DNA of 36,669 nt. Source: SYOC01 sp050185455 (GTDB lineage: Bacteria; Desulfobacterota; Binatia; Bin18). Below, piece by piece: positions 7,614 through 15,736 of the stretch. A program made the translations under genes and the position numbers. Under the pieces are notes generated by a model that ran no database searches, was not told the origin of the DNA, and saw nothing but the letters and a program-made list of their open reading frames with translations. Each line of letters begins with the position of its first letter. Position 1 is the first letter of the stretch. The DNA lies in NCBI GenBank assembly GCA_050185455.1, contig JBFWZL010000002.1, forward strand, positions 1 to 36,669, written 5' to 3'.

Positions 7614-9032
7614 TTATAGGCTCTCAATTTCCGAACTGATCCTTTGCGTAGACCTCATGATTGCCTCGTTAATCGCAGGCAGCTCAATCAGTTGGTCGCG
7701 GATGTCGGTGACCGATATAGTGAGATCACCGAGTTCAACGGTCGCGCTGTTAATTTGTTCGGCTACTTCTTTAAGGATGACAGGAAAGCCGGTGTCTTGG
7801 AGCACCCCGGCTGCTTCAACTTTCCCGTTGAGATGTACGAAGCGGAGAAACTGAATGTTCTCTCGGAGATGGTCGGACTCAAGGGTCAAATGGCGCAATT
7901 CCTCTCTAATTGTCAACAAAAGGTCAAGCGCTCTTCGCGAGGTTGGGATAAAGGAGTTTTCCAGCGTACGAATTTGGCTCCTTGTATTCTGCGCACCGGA
8001 GCTTTCTTGATAGCTTTCGAGCAACTCTCGAGTAAAGACGGTTTCCATATCGATCAGGAGCTTCGCCGCAACCAAGTCAAAGATCACAGTCTGTAAAGAT
8101 TCTACAAGAGAGAGAATACGGCGATTAAGCTGGATCACCGCCTCCGAAATTTGTCGAGAGCTTTGTTCTAGCTGGGAGGAGATCACACTAAGCGATCTTC
8201 CCACCTCTCCTAACCGAGCAGCCTCGACGGAGGCATTAAGCGAGAATAAGCGAATAGAATTAGTCAAGCGAAGAATGAAAGCAGATTTGTCTTGTAATTT
8301 AGCATTCAAAGAAACATAGTCGTCTAAGCGCGAGAAGAGCAGGTTGAGATGACCACCGATCACGGCGCAACTTTCGTAAATATTGGAAAGATGAGCAGTA
8401 ACGCTCTCTGATGTGAAGGACAACGAATTCTCCCATTTTTGCCCATCCATAGTTTTTCCGTCGTCCTTAGCAACGTCGAGCTGTGCCTGTCGGCTTTTCA
8501 TTTCTTCTCTGAGCATCGCGTGCATAAATGCAGCGTAGCTGCGGAATCCCTTTGTCGCCAAAATCTCAGACAACCTCTCAAGCGCAGCCCTCATGCCGTC
8601 TTTCCAATCGCTCCCTTCCTTCTCAACCTTCTGTTCGATCGCCCGGAGTTCCATATATACGTCTTGAATAACAGAGAACAACGCACTAGACGGCTTGAAA
8701 CGAATTGAGAGGTATCCACCCTCTATTGGCATAGCGAGCGCCACGACCCAATAATAGGAACCATCCTTTGCCATGTTCTTGACGTAGGCGGCGATCGGTT
8801 TCCCAGCTTCCAAAAAATCCCAGAAAATCTTGAACACCGCCCGCGGCATATCCGGATGGCGCACGATATTATGTGGCTCGCCTAACAATTCGGAGAGCAC
8901 ATAACCACTCACGCGAGCGAAGACGGTATTTCCCGCAGTAATAAGTCCTTTCTTATCAGTCGTGGAAAAAAAGAGCTCATCAAGGGTAAATACACTCTCT
9001 TGCTGAGTCGGGGTGACAAGAACCTTTTTCAT
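7614..9032 (-). CDS. Soluble PAS / degenerate chemoreceptor-like signalling protein
   Basis: A 472-residue protein with no membrane segment. Residues ~12-115 form an Aer-type PAS domain (LDELFFSTTDKKGLITAGN, SGY, NIVRHPDMPRAVFKIFWD, KDGSYYWV), a redox or energy sensor class in which FAD is common. The rest is helical. IRLFSLNASVEAARLGEVGRS copies the first arm of the chemoreceptor signalling hairpin (family LLALNAAIEAARAGE), but the second arm and pentapeptide tether are not recognisable. A long coiled-coil-like tail ends in TQRISSEIESL. The start at 9032 has GGGGAG about six bases upstream. No che genes are adjacent. It may signal to a remote chemosensory array or act independently. Confidence 0.75.
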   Translation of the reverse strand: MKKVLVTPTQQESVFTLDELFFSTTDKKGLITAGNTVFARVSGYVLSELLGEPHNIVRHPDMPRAVFKIFWDFLEAGKPIAAYVKNMAKDGSYYWVVALAMPIEGGYLSIRFKPSSALFSVIQDVYMELRAIEQKVEKEGSDWKDGMRAALERLSEILATKGFRSYAAFMHAMLREEMKSRQAQLDVAKDDGKTMDGQKWENSLSFTSESVTAHLSNIYESCAVIGGHLNLLFSRLDDYVSLNAKLQDKSAFILRLTNSIRLFSLNASVEAARLGEVGRSLSVISSQLEQSSRQISEAVIQLNRRILSLVESLQTVIFDLVAAKLLIDMETVFTRELLESYQESSGAQNTRSQIRTLENSFIPTSRRALDLLLTIREELRHLTLESDHLRENIQFLRFVHLNGKVEAAGVLQDTGFPVILKEVAEQINSATVELGDLTISVTDIRDQLIELPAINEAIMRSTQRISSEIESL

Positions 9033-9290
9033 AGACGCTCCCCAAGGTCAATGTTGTAGAAAGCGATGAACTGTACGGGCGAACCTTTGGTGTTTCCGCT
9101 ACAGAACCGTTCACCGCTACAGCCTCTCTCTTGTTTCTAACACGGGAGAAGAGTTGGGCACAAATCAGAGAAATGCGCCTAATGCTCCGTCTGCAGAGAG
9201 TAAGAATCATAATGCAATTTTGGAGGAGAGAGTGTCGGGCTTGCCGAAAAGCTTCGTCAGTTGGTAAGATTCGGGGCTATCTCACTCCGC

Positions 9291-9364
9291 GCCCCCGTAG
9301 CTCAGGAGGATAGAGCATCGGATTCCTAATCCGAGGGTCGTGCGTTCGAATCGCGCCGGGGGCA
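9291..9364 (+). tRNA. tRNA-Arg (CCT)
   Basis: A complete cloverleaf: acceptor stem GCCCCCG/CGGGGGC (9291-9297 with 9357-9363), D arm GCTC/GAGC, anticodon stem TCGGA/TCCGA with loop TTCCTAA giving anticodon CCT (9325-9327), T loop TTCGAAT, discriminator A9364. CCA is not encoded. It reads AGG codons. Its 3' end lies 50 bp from the end of the epimerase pseudogene; I see no direct repeat that would mark it as an integration site. Confidence 0.95.
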
Positions 9365-9963
9365 CTATAGAGTCTTCTGAACTCGACCAAAACGCGGGGG
9401 TCAAGATTCTGATTTATGAGGAAATTTCAGTCTCCATGTTGGAGAGCTGTAAATGCTGTGGATTATCCCGGAACGTTGAGAGACAGAAGAGCAAGGCCCG
9501 ACCGTCGTGAGAACCATCCTTCCACACACTTCCTTTGCGCGTGAAGTCCACAGGCGCAAACTTTGCCCCTAACCATCTCTGCCAGCGTGGGAGGCTCTCC
9601 AATCCCGCGGTATATACACCACCATGCTGACTATCGAAGAGATGCCTGTGCAGATAACGCCACAAGACTGCAAAAGAGTGAAGGTATACGTCATTGTCCT
9701 CCACGACGCTGCTTAATGCGAGCAAGGCCTTCAGCGCCTCAAATTGCACCCACCACACTTTTTTGCGCACTCTAAGGTCGTCACCTTCAATGTATGTGGG
9801 CGGTGGAGCTGGACCAGCATAGAAAAACCCCCCCTTGGCGGTATCCCATGTATGCCGCAAGGCAAAATCCTCAAGCCGCTGAGCGACGCCAATGATCTTG
9901 TCCGGTGCGCCAACGAGATCTCGCGCCACTACTAAACGGTGCGCTATCTGGAATGCGTAGCCG

Positions 9964-9972
9964 TAGCGCATG
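9964..9972. repeat. Target-site duplication of the IS256 element (left copy)
   Basis: TAGCGCATG here and at 11411-11419 flank the element. IS256-family elements make 8-9 bp duplications. Bases GG follow both copies, so the exact boundary could shift by up to two bases. Confidence 0.85.
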
Positions 9973-11410
9973 GGTCAAGTCCTTCTTTTCCTGGAAAATT
10001 AGGCAGCAGACGCAGCGCTTCGCCGGGGTTGGGCGCTTGCAGGAGGCGACAGCACGGTCGGGTCGTCCAGTTGCTGCTGTCGCCGCAAGCTGTGGATCTG
10101 GTGTTGTTCAAAGGCACTAAAGCATTTCTTCCCCCAACGCTCACTGACACGGATCAAGACGGCAAAGACGAGTTTCACCACACTCCCTTCGTCCCACAAA
10201 TGCGGAATGACCTTGGTGCGGCGGCGTTCCTCTTCAAAGGCGCGCTCCGCTAAGTTGGAGGTGCGGACATATGGTTGGTGACGCTGGGGGACATAGAGGT
10301 GGTTCAGACTCGCCTCGGCGTCGTCGAGTAGGCAGCGAGAGGCTTCCGGAAAATCGCGCTGATAGCGATTGACAATGAGTTGGCGGCGCCGTTCGGCTTC
10401 GGCCACCGTGGGCGCATCGCGCATATCGGCCACCAGCTGCTTAAACTCGGGCCACGCTTGCGGCGGCACCTTTTGCTGGAGGTTTTGCATTTTGTGAAAC
10501 CAACACCGGATGCGCAGAGATTTCGGCCAGATGGTGTCGATGGCTTTGGTCAACCCTGCCGCCCCATCGGTCGTAATCGTCACCGGCGTCGGCAGGCCCC
10601 GCTTGATCAAATCGCGCAGCACCTCCCGACAACTCTCGTAACTTTCGCTATTCGCCGTGGAGAGCGCGAGCAATACCTTGCGCCCGTCCACGCAGATCGC
10701 CCACACGCAAAATACCCCCAGCTTGCTCCCCCACCGCCGCAACGGTTCATAGACTGCATCCATAAACAGGTACGCCACCTCATACCCGCTCAGATCCCGC
10801 GTACGAAAGGCTTCGTACTCCTGCGTCAGGGTATCGGTCAGCTCACTGACCATGCTCTTGGAGAGAATAAACTGCCCTAGGGCCTTCTCTAAACCATATT
10901 CAATGTCCCGTTGCGAGAGCCCGCCCGCATACATCTCCACAATGAGCCGCTTCAAGTTTTCACTCGTGTTCGCCAATTCATCCCAGAGGTGGGAGCGCGG
11001 AGGTTCTGACCGCCCGCTGATTTGCGGCACTTTGAGCCGTAATAGTCCTTCGGCGGTCTTGAGCGTCCCGTCCTCATACCCATTCCGATAGCCTCGACTG
11101 CCTGCCCGCCGCTCGTAGCGGGCTCGTCCTAGGGTTTCGGTCTGTTCTTGTTCTAAGGCCTCTTGTAAAATGCGCTCGGTTGAAAGCCGCACAAGGGCGC
11201 TGAGCAACTCGCTGCCGCTCTGCGCTTGGGCCTGTCCTTCTAACATGGCTCTCAACTCCTGGGCCTTGTGCTCACTTGGTGCTATCCTTTGGCTCATACG
11301 GGAGGTCCTCCTTCTGGTCGGTCGTTAATCTCTGGTCGCGCTTTGATTAACTACCCAAGAAGTGCTTCCCGTCTACTCCCACCTTTTTCCAGACATCTTA
11401 GGACATGATC
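9973..11410 (-). mobile_element. Complete IS256-family insertion sequence, 1438 bp
   Basis: It is bounded by a 9-bp direct repeat TAGCGCATG (9964-9972 and 11411-11419). Its terminal inverted repeats begin GGTCAAGTCCT on the left and, read inward from the right, GATCATGTCCT; a second shared block CTGGAAAA lies at the same distance from both ends. It carries a single full-length transposase. The flanking epimerase reading frame becomes continuous if the element and one repeat are removed, which confirms the ends to within one or two bases. Intact ends, duplication and transposase point to a recent insertion. Confidence 0.92.
9999..11297 (-). CDS. IS256-family (mutator-type) transposase
   Basis: A 432-residue DDE transposase. 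The N-terminal half has the family pattern YERRAGSRGYRNGYEDGTLKT region and LRLKVPQ; the catalytic core shows LFMDAVYEPLR (first Asp), TTDGAAGLTKAID (second Asp) and SNLAERAFEEERRRTKVIPH (Glu), with the IS256 signature WFHKMQNL between. ATG 11297 follows GGAGG at eight bases. The stop codon overlaps the left inverted repeat. Length and domains are complete, so the enzyme is probably active. It acts on its own ends to move the element by copy-paste through a circular intermediate, as known for the family. Confidence 0.96.
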   Translation of the reverse strand: MSQRIAPSEHKAQELRAMLEGQAQAQSGSELLSALVRLSTERILQEALEQEQTETLGRARYERRAGSRGYRNGYEDGTLKTAEGLLRLKVPQISGRSEPPRSHLWDELANTSENLKRLIVEMYAGGLSQRDIEYGLEKALGQFILSKSMVSELTDTLTQEYEAFRTRDLSGYEVAYLFMDAVYEPLRRWGSKLGVFCVWAICVDGRKVLLALSTANSESYESCREVLRDLIKRGLPTPVTITTDGAAGLTKAIDTIWPKSLRIRCWFHKMQNLQQKVPPQAWPEFKQLVADMRDAPTVAEAERRRQLIVNRYQRDFPEASRCLLDDAEASLNHLYVPQRHQPYVRTSNLAERAFEEERRRTKVIPHLWDEGSVVKLVFAVLIRVSERWGKKCFSAFEQHQIHSLRRQQQLDDPTVLSPPASAQPRRSAASAA

Positions 11411-11419
11411 TAGCGCATG
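11411..11419. repeat. Target-site duplication of the IS256 element (right copy)
   Basis: The second copy of TAGCGCATG. It lies within the epimerase codons for HPMR and is the point at which the frame rejoins. Confidence 0.85.
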
Positions 11420-12209
11420 GGGTGAGGCACTGGCGTCCAATCCGGTTGGCAGAGGAAGAAAACCGGTCCCGTAGCGAGAATCATCTTGTCGCAAAGAATA
11501 CGGACAAGTTCCTGCAAGCGCTCGACCACCTTCGGATCAGGCCAGGCGCGATACAAATACGTGAACGTTTGGAGCAGGTCGATGTGCACATTGCAGTCCT
11601 TCAACCCAATGGGTGTGTCAATCGTGTCGGTCACCGCTGACCAAGGACAGTCGGATGGATCACGGATTACAACCCCCTCGTGCGTGAGAAAGCCGAAGTA
11701 CCCGCCGTATTGGTTGTCGTGCGCATATTGTTCAAGCCACAGAAATCCTTCACGGGCCAGAGATAGTGCATCCATATTTCCCGTGGCGGTATGGACAGCG
11801 ACACTCGCAGCAATGGCATAGGCCGCGCCGTGAACATGTTTGGTGCGCGCCTCAAGCGGTTCCCCAGCGCGATCTGTCCTATGAAACCAACCACCTGTCT
11901 TATGATCCCACATGACTTCGCGGAGGCAGCGGAATCCGTGAAGGGTGGCTTGGCGTAAGCGCTCATCGTAGGGAGCGTATTGTAAGGCTTCAGCGGCGAG
12001 CCAGGTCTGTCACGCTTGAAATTCCAGGAGCTTCTCGTGCGTTCCGCACGGCTGCCACGTTCGATCGAAATCACAGAGGAAACCACCATATTGACGATCA
12101 ATGCAACGTGGAAACCACGCATCGATCACATGCCGCTGAAGAACGGCTTCAAGTTCTTCCTCTGTTGGTAAACGTAAGGCGCTCACTGCAGCTGAAGCCT
12201 TAATCGTTG

Positions 12210-13241
12210 CTAGCGAAACGCCGGGATCACTTCCTGCGCGAAACGCTTGAGCCCATCGCGATCATAGGGTTGGCTGCGTACGGTGAAGATAAAGTGGGTA
12301 ATACCGACGTCGATGAAGGCTTGGATCTGCTTTTTCAGCTCTTCGGCGTCCGTGGCGGCGATGATTGTTCGTCGCGCTTCGTCCGGCGTCATGTCTTTAT
12401 AGTAGCGCGTGAGCTGTTGCACGGCTTGGTCAATTTTTGTCTGTTCAGGAGAGAACACCAGGAAGGTTTGATACGACTTGTCCATGCTCGTGCAGTCCCG
12501 CTTCACTTTCACACAGGCCTTGTCAAGCTGCTTGATCTTGTCCGCTATTCTCTCGGTCGTAAACCCGGCCGGCATGCTCCATTTATCCGCATATCTGGCG
12601 ACAAGCGGGAGCGTCCATTTTTCTCCCTGCCCGCCAATGGTAATGGGCGGATAGGGTTTCTGCACAGGCTTGGGAACGAACGGCGCTTTGACGAGTTGAT
12701 AGTATTTGCCGTTAAAGTTGGCTTCGTCTTGTGTCCATAATGCGCGGACGACTTGCAGCGCCTCCTCTAGCCGCTCGATACGCTCTTTGCCCGAGGGAAA
12801 TGGCAGGCCATACGCCTCGTGCTCACGTTGGAACCAGCCGCCACCGAGACCCATTTCCAGACGACCTCTGCTGAGGACATCAACGGTCGTCGCTATCTTG
12901 GCGAGCACGGCGGGATTGCGAAACAGATTGTCTGACACCAACACTCCTATGCGCACTCGCGAGGTTTTTTCCGCCAGCGCCGCGAGCAATGTCCACGCAT
13001 CGTACGCTGGAGCATCTTCTCTGCCGAACTGCATGAAATGATCGTTCAACCACAGTGAGTCATAACCCCATCCCTCGGTGTCCTGCCACAGCTGGACGAG
13101 ATCATCAAGGGATGGAACTTGATGGGCGGTTTGGATACCAAAGGAGATGCGCGGGTTAGCCGGGGGTTCAGCCCAAGCCACGGCGCCTACAATCAGGAAG
13201 GAAAGAGCAAGGAAGGAACGGAGTGCAGGGAAAGCTTTCAT
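12210..13241 (-). CDS. LLM-class flavin (F420/FMN)-dependent oxidoreductase with N-terminal signal peptide
   Basis: A 343-residue luciferase-like TIM-barrel protein: RISFGIQTAHQVPSLDDLVQ, GYDSLWLNDHF, RVRIGVLVSDNLFRNPAVLAK, GRLEMGLGGGW, PPITIGGQGE are all conserved core motifs of the F420/FMN LLM superfamily. Ahead of this lies MKAFPALRSFLALSFLIVGAVAWA followed by EPP, a good Sec signal peptide with an AWA cleavage site. Export of an LLM enzyme is unusual, since its flavin partners are normally cytosolic; it lacks the twin arginine usual for folded cofactor proteins. Substrate unknown. It lies 94 bp after the Cys-motif gene and 24 bp before the epimerase pseudogene. Confidence 0.85.
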   Translation of the reverse strand: MKAFPALRSFLALSFLIVGAVAWAEPPANPRISFGIQTAHQVPSLDDLVQLWQDTEGWGYDSLWLNDHFMQFGREDAPAYDAWTLLAALAEKTSRVRIGVLVSDNLFRNPAVLAKIATTVDVLSRGRLEMGLGGGWFQREHEAYGLPFPSGKERIERLEEALQVVRALWTQDEANFNGKYYQLVKAPFVPKPVQKPYPPITIGGQGEKWTLPLVARYADKWSMPAGFTTERIADKIKQLDKACVKVKRDCTSMDKSYQTFLVFSPEQTKIDQAVQQLTRYYKDMTPDEARRTIIAATDAEELKKQIQAFIDVGITHFIFTVRSQPYDRDGLKRFAQEVIPAFR

Positions 13242-13261
13242 GAGCGGCGGCTCCTATGATA

Positions 13262-13290
13262 AAGAAGGCGGCCACCCAGGGCCGCCCGTA
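13262..13290 (-). terminator. Possible intergenic terminator
   Basis: A GC-rich hairpin GGCGGCC-ACCCAG-GGCCGCC (13266-13285) lies between the Cys-motif gene and the LLM gene. Read on the minus strand it is followed by TTCTTTATC, a weak T-rich tail, so it might attenuate transcription into the LLM gene. Confidence 0.4.
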
Positions 13291-13335
13291 CAAAAAAACG
13301 CGTCTCCGACTTCGCCCACCTTGCAGGGATAAGCT

Positions 13336-14265
13336 TCAAGGCTGTTTCATTCCCACCATGGCGTAATGCTCAGGAGCGGCGTGACGAGGATTTTTGTACA
13401 AGAGAATCTGGCAAGTCCCGCCTTTTGTTCCTGGACATTGAATCACCGGCCAGGGAGCGCCAATGCGCTCAATGGGCATGATGGTATGCATCACCGCAAT
13501 ATGCGTACGGTAAGCAGTTACTACCTCACCGCGATTGAACGTGATGGGATGTTTTTCCTTGATGACGGCAAGATTCCAGGGAGGCTCATGTCGGCCATCA
13601 TTATGCTGACGACCACAACTGCCACACGGGTCCTGTGTCAGGATGAACTTCTCCTCATCTTCCGTAATCGTAATCGTTGCAAAGTTGCCGACCGCGAGCA
13701 GGCGAGTCCAATCTCGCAGACGGGTCTGCACGTCGTGTGTGATGTCTTCCAGCATCCACGGCATCCAGCCTTTCTCGCTGCTGTAGCGCAGACAACGATT
13801 GAGTTCTTCAACGCCGTATTCACGATAGACATGGGAAAGCAACGACGACACCCACTCACGGTAAAAATCGTGAAAATCGCGGCACGCCTTTTCCACTTCA
13901 GTGTAGAATTTTTTTGCTCCACCCGTGTCACCAGCGTCAATCAGCGACTCCATGCGGCGCTGAGGGGAGTCTGACACGGTGAGCACGTCGTCGAGCGAAA
14001 GCCCCATCCTGAAGGCGCCAGCAAGCATGCTTTCGAGAGGAATCGCTTTGGCCAGGGCTTCATGGCCGTGATGCTCGAACAAAAATTCAAAGATCGTCGC
14101 CACCCATTTGGTGTAAATTTCATGAAATTCTCGGAAGGCCTTCTCAACATCGAGATACACTTCTTTGGCTCGAGCTTTGTCGCCGCTGTCAAGCGCGGCT
14201 TCTATCCGTTGGGAGCCATTCCTACACATAGCGTCGAGTTCAGTTTGTGTGAATAGTCGAGACAT
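13336..14265 (-). CDS. Unrecognised protein with duplicated helical segment and CxxC motif
   Basis: I do not recognise a family. ATG 14265 is chosen because GGAGGA stands six bases upstream; the frame is open to 14400, but that extension lacks a ribosome site. The 309-residue protein has two similar helical units, residues ~20-71 (IEAALDSGDKARAKEVYLDV) and ~104-158 (MESLIDAGDTGGAKKFYTEV), each continuing EKA-R-FH-YW-like. A linker leads to DITHDVQTRLRDWTRLL and then a probable metal or Fe-S site: DPCGSCGRQH (Cys214, Cys217, His221), with Cys277 and Cys285 in CPGTKGGTC. No signal peptide or membrane segment. It lies 97 bp downstream of glcF on the same strand, so a role tied to that operon is possible but only by position. 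Confidence 0.75.
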   Translation of the reverse strand: MSRLFTQTELDAMCRNGSQRIEAALDSGDKARAKEVYLDVEKAFREFHEIYTKWVATIFEFLFEHHGHEALAKAIPLESMLAGAFRMGLSLDDVLTVSDSPQRRMESLIDAGDTGGAKKFYTEVEKACRDFHDFYREWVSSLLSHVYREYGVEELNRCLRYSSEKGWMPWMLEDITHDVQTRLRDWTRLLAVGNFATITITEDEEKFILTQDPCGSCGRQHNDGRHEPPWNLAVIKEKHPITFNRGEVVTAYRTHIAVMHTIMPIERIGAPWPVIQCPGTKGGTCQILLYKNPRHAAPEHYAMVGMKQP

Positions 14266-14362
14266 GTATTTCCTCCTTACAGGGAACACGTTCCACGCAA
14301 CGCGTGTTTCAGCTGAAATTTTGGTCCTGCCGTATGACAGGTTGCATTTTTTGCGGTGCGTT

Positions 14363-15634
14363 TCACGTCTGCTCTGCATATGCCTCAGCGAGCAAGTCAA
14401 CGGTATGCACGACTTTTGTTGGCAAGCCGCGTTGCTGGAAACCCGCGCGAATCTGCATTAAGCACCCGGGATTTCCCGCCACCACGACATCCGCCGTTGT
14501 TTCCTGAATATTGTTGACCTTACGATTGAGTAGACGATGCGCCATATCCGGCTCGGTCAGGTTGTACGTCCCTGCGCTGCCACAACACCAATCCGACTCG
14601 TTTAACTCGACAAGCTGAAGACCGGGAATTGCCCGCAAGAGAGCGCGAGGTTGTTCGCGCACCCCTTGTCCATGCGCTAAGTGGCAGGCGTCATGATAGG
14701 TGGCCCGCGCACGAATCTCACGCGTCGGTTTTTTCAGAGGAATACTCCCTAAGAATTCGGAGACATCCTGCATTTTCCCCGCAAGGCGCTCGGCTCTTTC
14801 CCGATAGACAAGATCGCCTTTGAACAACTCCCCATATTCTTTCATCATGGAGCCGCAGCCGGCGGCGTTGATAATAAGTGCGTCGAGTTCGAAGCGACTG
14901 AACACGTCGATATTACGGCGCGCCAGAGCAAGGGCAGTCTTCTTCTCGCCGTTATGCAGCAACAATGCTCCGCAGCATTGCTGATCTCTTGGCACGACCA
15001 CCTCACAACCGTTGTGGCGCAGAACTTTAACTGTCGCCTCATTGGTTGCGCCAAACACCGCAGGCATCACGCAGCCATTCAGCAACGCCACCGTGAAGCG
15101 CTTCTCTCCAATGGCTGGATACCGTTCCAACAAGGTGGAAGACGTTACTCCACCTTGTCCAGGCAACAAACCAAACCAATAACGAATCTGCTCCGGCAAT
15201 TTTTGCCAGCGCGCGAGACGCCCCAATCCCAACGCGGCTCCCGCCTTCAACGCGAAAGCGAACAATCGCGTACCGACGGGATTAGGAAAAACCTTATTGA
15301 TGGCCTGACGTTTGAGCCGCTCCAGCCGTGGACGCTGGTAGTGTTGCTCGATGTACGGGCGGACTCCTTCGATTAACTCGCCATAGTGCACCCCTGAAGG
15401 GCAGGCCGTTTCACACGCGCGACAACCTAAACATAGGTCAAGATGACGAACGACTTCGTCATCAAGAGGAAGACGGCCCTCTTGCAACGCACGCATCGTG
15501 ACAATACGTCCGCGGGGAGAGTCCATTTCCGTGCCCAACTCAACGTAGGTTGGACAGAAGGATAAACACAAACCGCAGTGAACGCAGTCAAAGAATTTTT
15601 CATGATCGATGAAATTTATTTGTGTATTTCCCAT
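14363..15634 (-). CDS. glcF: Glycolate oxidase iron-sulfur subunit GlcF
   Basis: A 423-residue protein with two 4Fe-4S ferredoxin motifs, CVHCGLCLSFCP and CLGCRACETACP, followed by two cysteine-rich CCG domains (NGCVMPAVFG...QQCCGALLLHNG and YHDACHLAHGQ...DWCCGSAGTYN), the classic GlcF layout. It passes electrons from the flavin subunits to the quinone pool. ATG 15634 follows GGAG at four bases. It is the third of glcD-glcE-glcF, transcribed together from the right. Length is normal. Related LutA and D-lactate dehydrogenase subunits share the fold, but the gene order supports glycolate (or a similar 2-hydroxyacid) oxidase. Confidence 0.93.
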   Translation of the reverse strand: MGNTQINFIDHEKFFDCVHCGLCLSFCPTYVELGTEMDSPRGRIVTMRALQEGRLPLDDEVVRHLDLCLGCRACETACPSGVHYGELIEGVRPYIEQHYQRPRLERLKRQAINKVFPNPVGTRLFAFALKAGAALGLGRLARWQKLPEQIRYWFGLLPGQGGVTSSTLLERYPAIGEKRFTVALLNGCVMPAVFGATNEATVKVLRHNGCEVVVPRDQQCCGALLLHNGEKKTALALARRNIDVFSRFELDALIINAAGCGSMMKEYGELFKGDLVYRERAERLAGKMQDVSEFLGSIPLKKPTREIRARATYHDACHLAHGQGVREQPRALLRAIPGLQLVELNESDWCCGSAGTYNLTEPDMAHRLLNRKVNNIQETTADVVVAGNPGCLMQIRAGFQQRGLPTKVVHTVDLLAEAYAEQT

Positions 15635-15650
15635 AAGCTCCAGCTTCTGG

Positions 15651-15706
15651 TCCTCTCTCCCCTTGTAGGAGAGCCTGTCCTGAGTATGGTCGAAGGGGGA
15701 CAGAGT
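15651..15706. repeat. Dispersed intergenic repeat, hairpin-forming
   Basis: Between glcE and glcF, CCTCTCTCCCC-TTGTAGGAGAG is followed by CTGTCC...GGACAG around TGAGTATGGTCGAAGGG. Both parts resemble short palindromic repeats scattered between genes in many proteobacterial genomes. A related CCC/GGG repeat lies at 18551-18652. Confidence 0.5.
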
Positions 15707-15736
15707 AAAGAGTGTACGGCCCGCTTACCGCACTCT

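Larger units (their letters stand above)
9414..12186 (-). pseudogene. AGE-family (N-acylglucosamine 2-epimerase-like) gene, disrupted by an IS256 element and a nonsense codon
   Basis: The 5' part runs from GTG 12186 (LRLPTEEELEAVLQRHVID...GGFLCDFDRTW) to the insertion at 11419; the 3' part resumes at 9972 (MRYGYAFQIAHRLVVARDL) and ends at 9414. Joining them at the target duplication restores one frame, ...PHPMRYGYAFQIAHRL, of about 440 residues, close to the normal size of this (alpha/alpha)6-barrel sugar epimerase/isomerase family. A second lesion, TGA at 12012-12010, lies within EFQA-stop-QTWLAAEAL; the family pattern there is QAR, so CGA to TGA is likely. The gene follows the LLM oxidoreductase at 24 bp and was probably the last gene of that operon. 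It is inactive as written. Confidence 0.88.

Noticed and set aside
9033..9290. Short frames between the PAS protein and tRNA-Arg
   Set aside because: Low-complexity, no ribosome sites, and one would run through the tRNA.
9291..9364. tRNA-Arg as an integration site for the neighbouring element
   Set aside because: The IS256 element has its own 9-bp duplication inside the epimerase, and no copy of the tRNA 3' end is seen nearby.
12010..12012. In-frame TGA in the epimerase considered as another selenocysteine codon
   Set aside because: The family has Arg (QAR) here, not Cys, and the gene is already broken by an IS, so CGA-to-TGA nonsense fits better.
13366..13974. 202-codon plus-strand frame opposite the Cys-motif gene
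   Set aside because: The minus-strand frame has a ribosome site and internal protein repeats; the plus frame has neither.
14266..14400. Longer start for the Cys-motif protein
   Set aside because: The extra 45 residues are basic and low-confidence, and the GGAGGA site points to ATG 14265.
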